From positions 1-8,854 of the forward strand of contig JAJFHR010000250.1 of NCBI GenBank assembly GCA_021775515.1: a stretch of 8,854 nt of DNA. Reading direction: 5' to 3'. The DNA comes from Hyphomicrobiales bacterium (lineage in GTDB: Bacteria; Pseudomonadota; Alphaproteobacteria; Rhizobiales; JAJFHR01). A program made the translations under genes and the position numbers. Each line of letters starts with the position of its first letter. Position 1 is the first letter of the stretch. The notes below the pieces were generated by a model. That model searched no databases. It saw nothing but the letters and a program-made list of their open reading frames with translations, and was not told where the DNA came from. This document shows, piece by piece, positions 7,591 through 8,854 of the stretch.

Positions 7591-8844
7591 ATGACCATGA
7601 ATAATGAACCTTCTCCTGGCCAACCTGCAACCGACCAGCCAGAACTGAAAAGGACGCTCAACCTTCCTCTGCTGGTATTCTACGGGCTCGGCACAATGAT
7701 CGGTGCGGGAATTTATGTCCTCGTCGGTGCAGCAGCGGGCCGCGCGGGAATTTATGCCCCCATGGCCTTTATCGCAGCGGCTATCGGCATCGCCCCGACC
7801 GCTGCCTCTTATGCCGAACTCGCCGGTCGATTTCCCGTTAGCGCTGGTGAGGCAGCCTATGTACGGGGCGGTTTTAAATCACGCGGCATGTCAATACTAA
7901 CCGGATGGCTGGTTATTATCTCAGGCATTGTGGCTTCAGCAGCAATAGCCATCGGTTGTGCCGGTTATATCCGCACATTTTTTGATATTCCTCAGCCAAT
8001 TGTTGTGACCGGGGTCATTGTCACCATGGGGTTGGTTGCCATATGGGGGATATTGGAATCCGTATTGATTACGGCACTGTTCACTATTATCGAAGCCGGC
8101 GGACTGATCGTTTTAATTGGCCTTGGATTTTTCAGCGACAGTGATTTTGTCGCCCGGATACCTGATACCCTGCCCCCTCTCGACGATCTTTTGATCTGGG
8201 GGGGCATTGCCAATGCCGGTCTGCTTGCAGTTTTTGCCTTTATCGGCTTTGAAGACATGGTCAATGTGGCGGAGGAAACCAAGCGCCCGCAAATAACTCT
8301 TCCCTGGGCAATTCTCCTGACACTGGGCATTACAACCATACTCTACACCCTGGTAACCACTGTTGCAGTACTCACCGTGCCGCCGGACGAACTGGCAAAA
8401 TCCGAAGCGCCGATCAGCATGGTTTATGAAAAGCTTACTGGTACTTCGCCAGTGGTTATCAGTGCCATCGCCGTATTCGCCACTTTGAACACCATACTGG
8501 TTCAGTTCATCATGGCCTCCCGGGTGGTTTATGGAATGGCCCGCCAGGATACGATGCCGAGGATTTTTGCCGGCGTAAATCGCCACACAAGGACACCCCT
8601 TCTGGCAACAATCGCCGTCGTCATCGCATCTCTTTCTCTGGCGCTAGCCATCCAGCTTGAGCAACTCGCAGAACTGACTTCACAATTTGTGCTGGTCATT
8701 TGGGTACTGGCAAATGGTGCGCTGATTTTGCTCAAACTGCGAGGCGACCCTGCACCTGCCAACATATTTATCGTACCCCTTTGGGTCCCGGTTGCCGGAT
8801 TGTTATTTGGTTTGGCATTTATCGCAATTTCGATCCTGGGTTGA
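7591..8844 (+). CDS. APC-superfamily amino acid/amine permease
   Basis: This is an inner-membrane transporter of the amino acid-polyamine-organocation superfamily, likely a substrate:proton symporter or exchanger; the substrate cannot be told. The first membrane helix carries the unwound substrate-site signature GLGTMIGAGIY (about 32-42). Helix 2 ends in SYAELAGRFPVSAGEAAY. Helix 6 and its loop show the family hallmark AFIGFEDMVNVAEETKRPQ (about 215-233). About eleven hydrophobic segments are visible (near 25-48, 56-76, 100-125, 135-154, 157-180, 203-222, 236-262, 287-312, 336-354, 364-382 and 394-416). The protein stops right after the eleventh, so at 417 residues it is shorter than the usual 12-helix members. 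The start ATG has only a weak TAGG 8 nt upstream; a second ATG lies two codons on. It is divergent from the protease and shares the anaerobox region. An ATG at 8849, 4 nt past the stop, may begin a coupled gene off the edge. Confidence 0.9.
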   Translation: MTMNNEPSPGQPATDQPELKRTLNLPLLVFYGLGTMIGAGIYVLVGAAAGRAGIYAPMAFIAAAIGIAPTAASYAELAGRFPVSAGEAAYVRGGFKSRGMSILTGWLVIISGIVASAAIAIGCAGYIRTFFDIPQPIVVTGVIVTMGLVAIWGILESVLITALFTIIEAGGLIVLIGLGFFSDSDFVARIPDTLPPLDDLLIWGGIANAGLLAVFAFIGFEDMVNVAEETKRPQITLPWAILLTLGITTILYTLVTTVAVLTVPPDELAKSEAPISMVYEKLTGTSPVVISAIAVFATLNTILVQFIMASRVVYGMARQDTMPRIFAGVNRHTRTPLLATIAVVIASLSLALAIQLEQLAELTSQFVLVIWVLANGALILLKLRGDPAPANIFIVPLWVPVAGLLFGLAFIAISILG

Positions 8845-8854
8845 GATTATGACC

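Overview
The window looks like a chromosomal segment of a denitrifying or nitrous-oxide-respiring proteobacterium, most likely an alphaproteobacterium. The reasons are a Tat-exported (clade I type) nitrous-oxide reductase preceded by nosR, FNR/NnrR/FixK-type 'anaeroboxes', and roughly balanced base composition. The taxonomic placement is inference, because no rRNA or other phylogenetic marker lies here.

Layout: the minus strand carries four genes read right to left from about 7476. They are a Lon-like ATP-dependent protease (5008-7476), a tandem-domain universal-stress-type protein overlapping it by 4 bp (4142-5011), nosR (1701-3989), and nosZ (1646 leftward, cut by the window edge before its CuA domain). 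A plus-strand APC-superfamily amino-acid/amine permease (7591-8844) is divergent from the protease. No tRNA, rRNA, CRISPR array, insertion sequence or long repeat was recognised, and no gene-free stretch exceeds 300 bases.

Regulation: a perfect FNR-type dyad (TTGAT-N4-ATCAA, 7544-7557, inside a perfect 8-2-8 palindrome) lies between the protease and the permease. A 5/6-match -10 hexamer (TATTAT) is placed appropriately for a protease-directed class II promoter. A second box with 9/10 matches (4002-4015) lies between usp and nosR. It sits so close to the first nosR start candidate (a TTG) that the annotated NosR N-terminus is doubtful. A hairpin directly upstream of a strong Shine-Dalgarno sequence separates nosR from nosZ.

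How the genes may work together: NosZ reduces N2O to N2 in the periplasm, and NosR is the membrane flavo-iron-sulfur protein needed for NosZ expression and activity. The protease-Usp pair appears translationally coupled and anaerobically controlled immediately upstream. It is therefore plausibly a proteostasis/stress module deployed in the same low-oxygen physiology, possibly with read-through into nosR. That link is the most interesting hypothesis here, but it is inferred from promoter motifs and gene order only.
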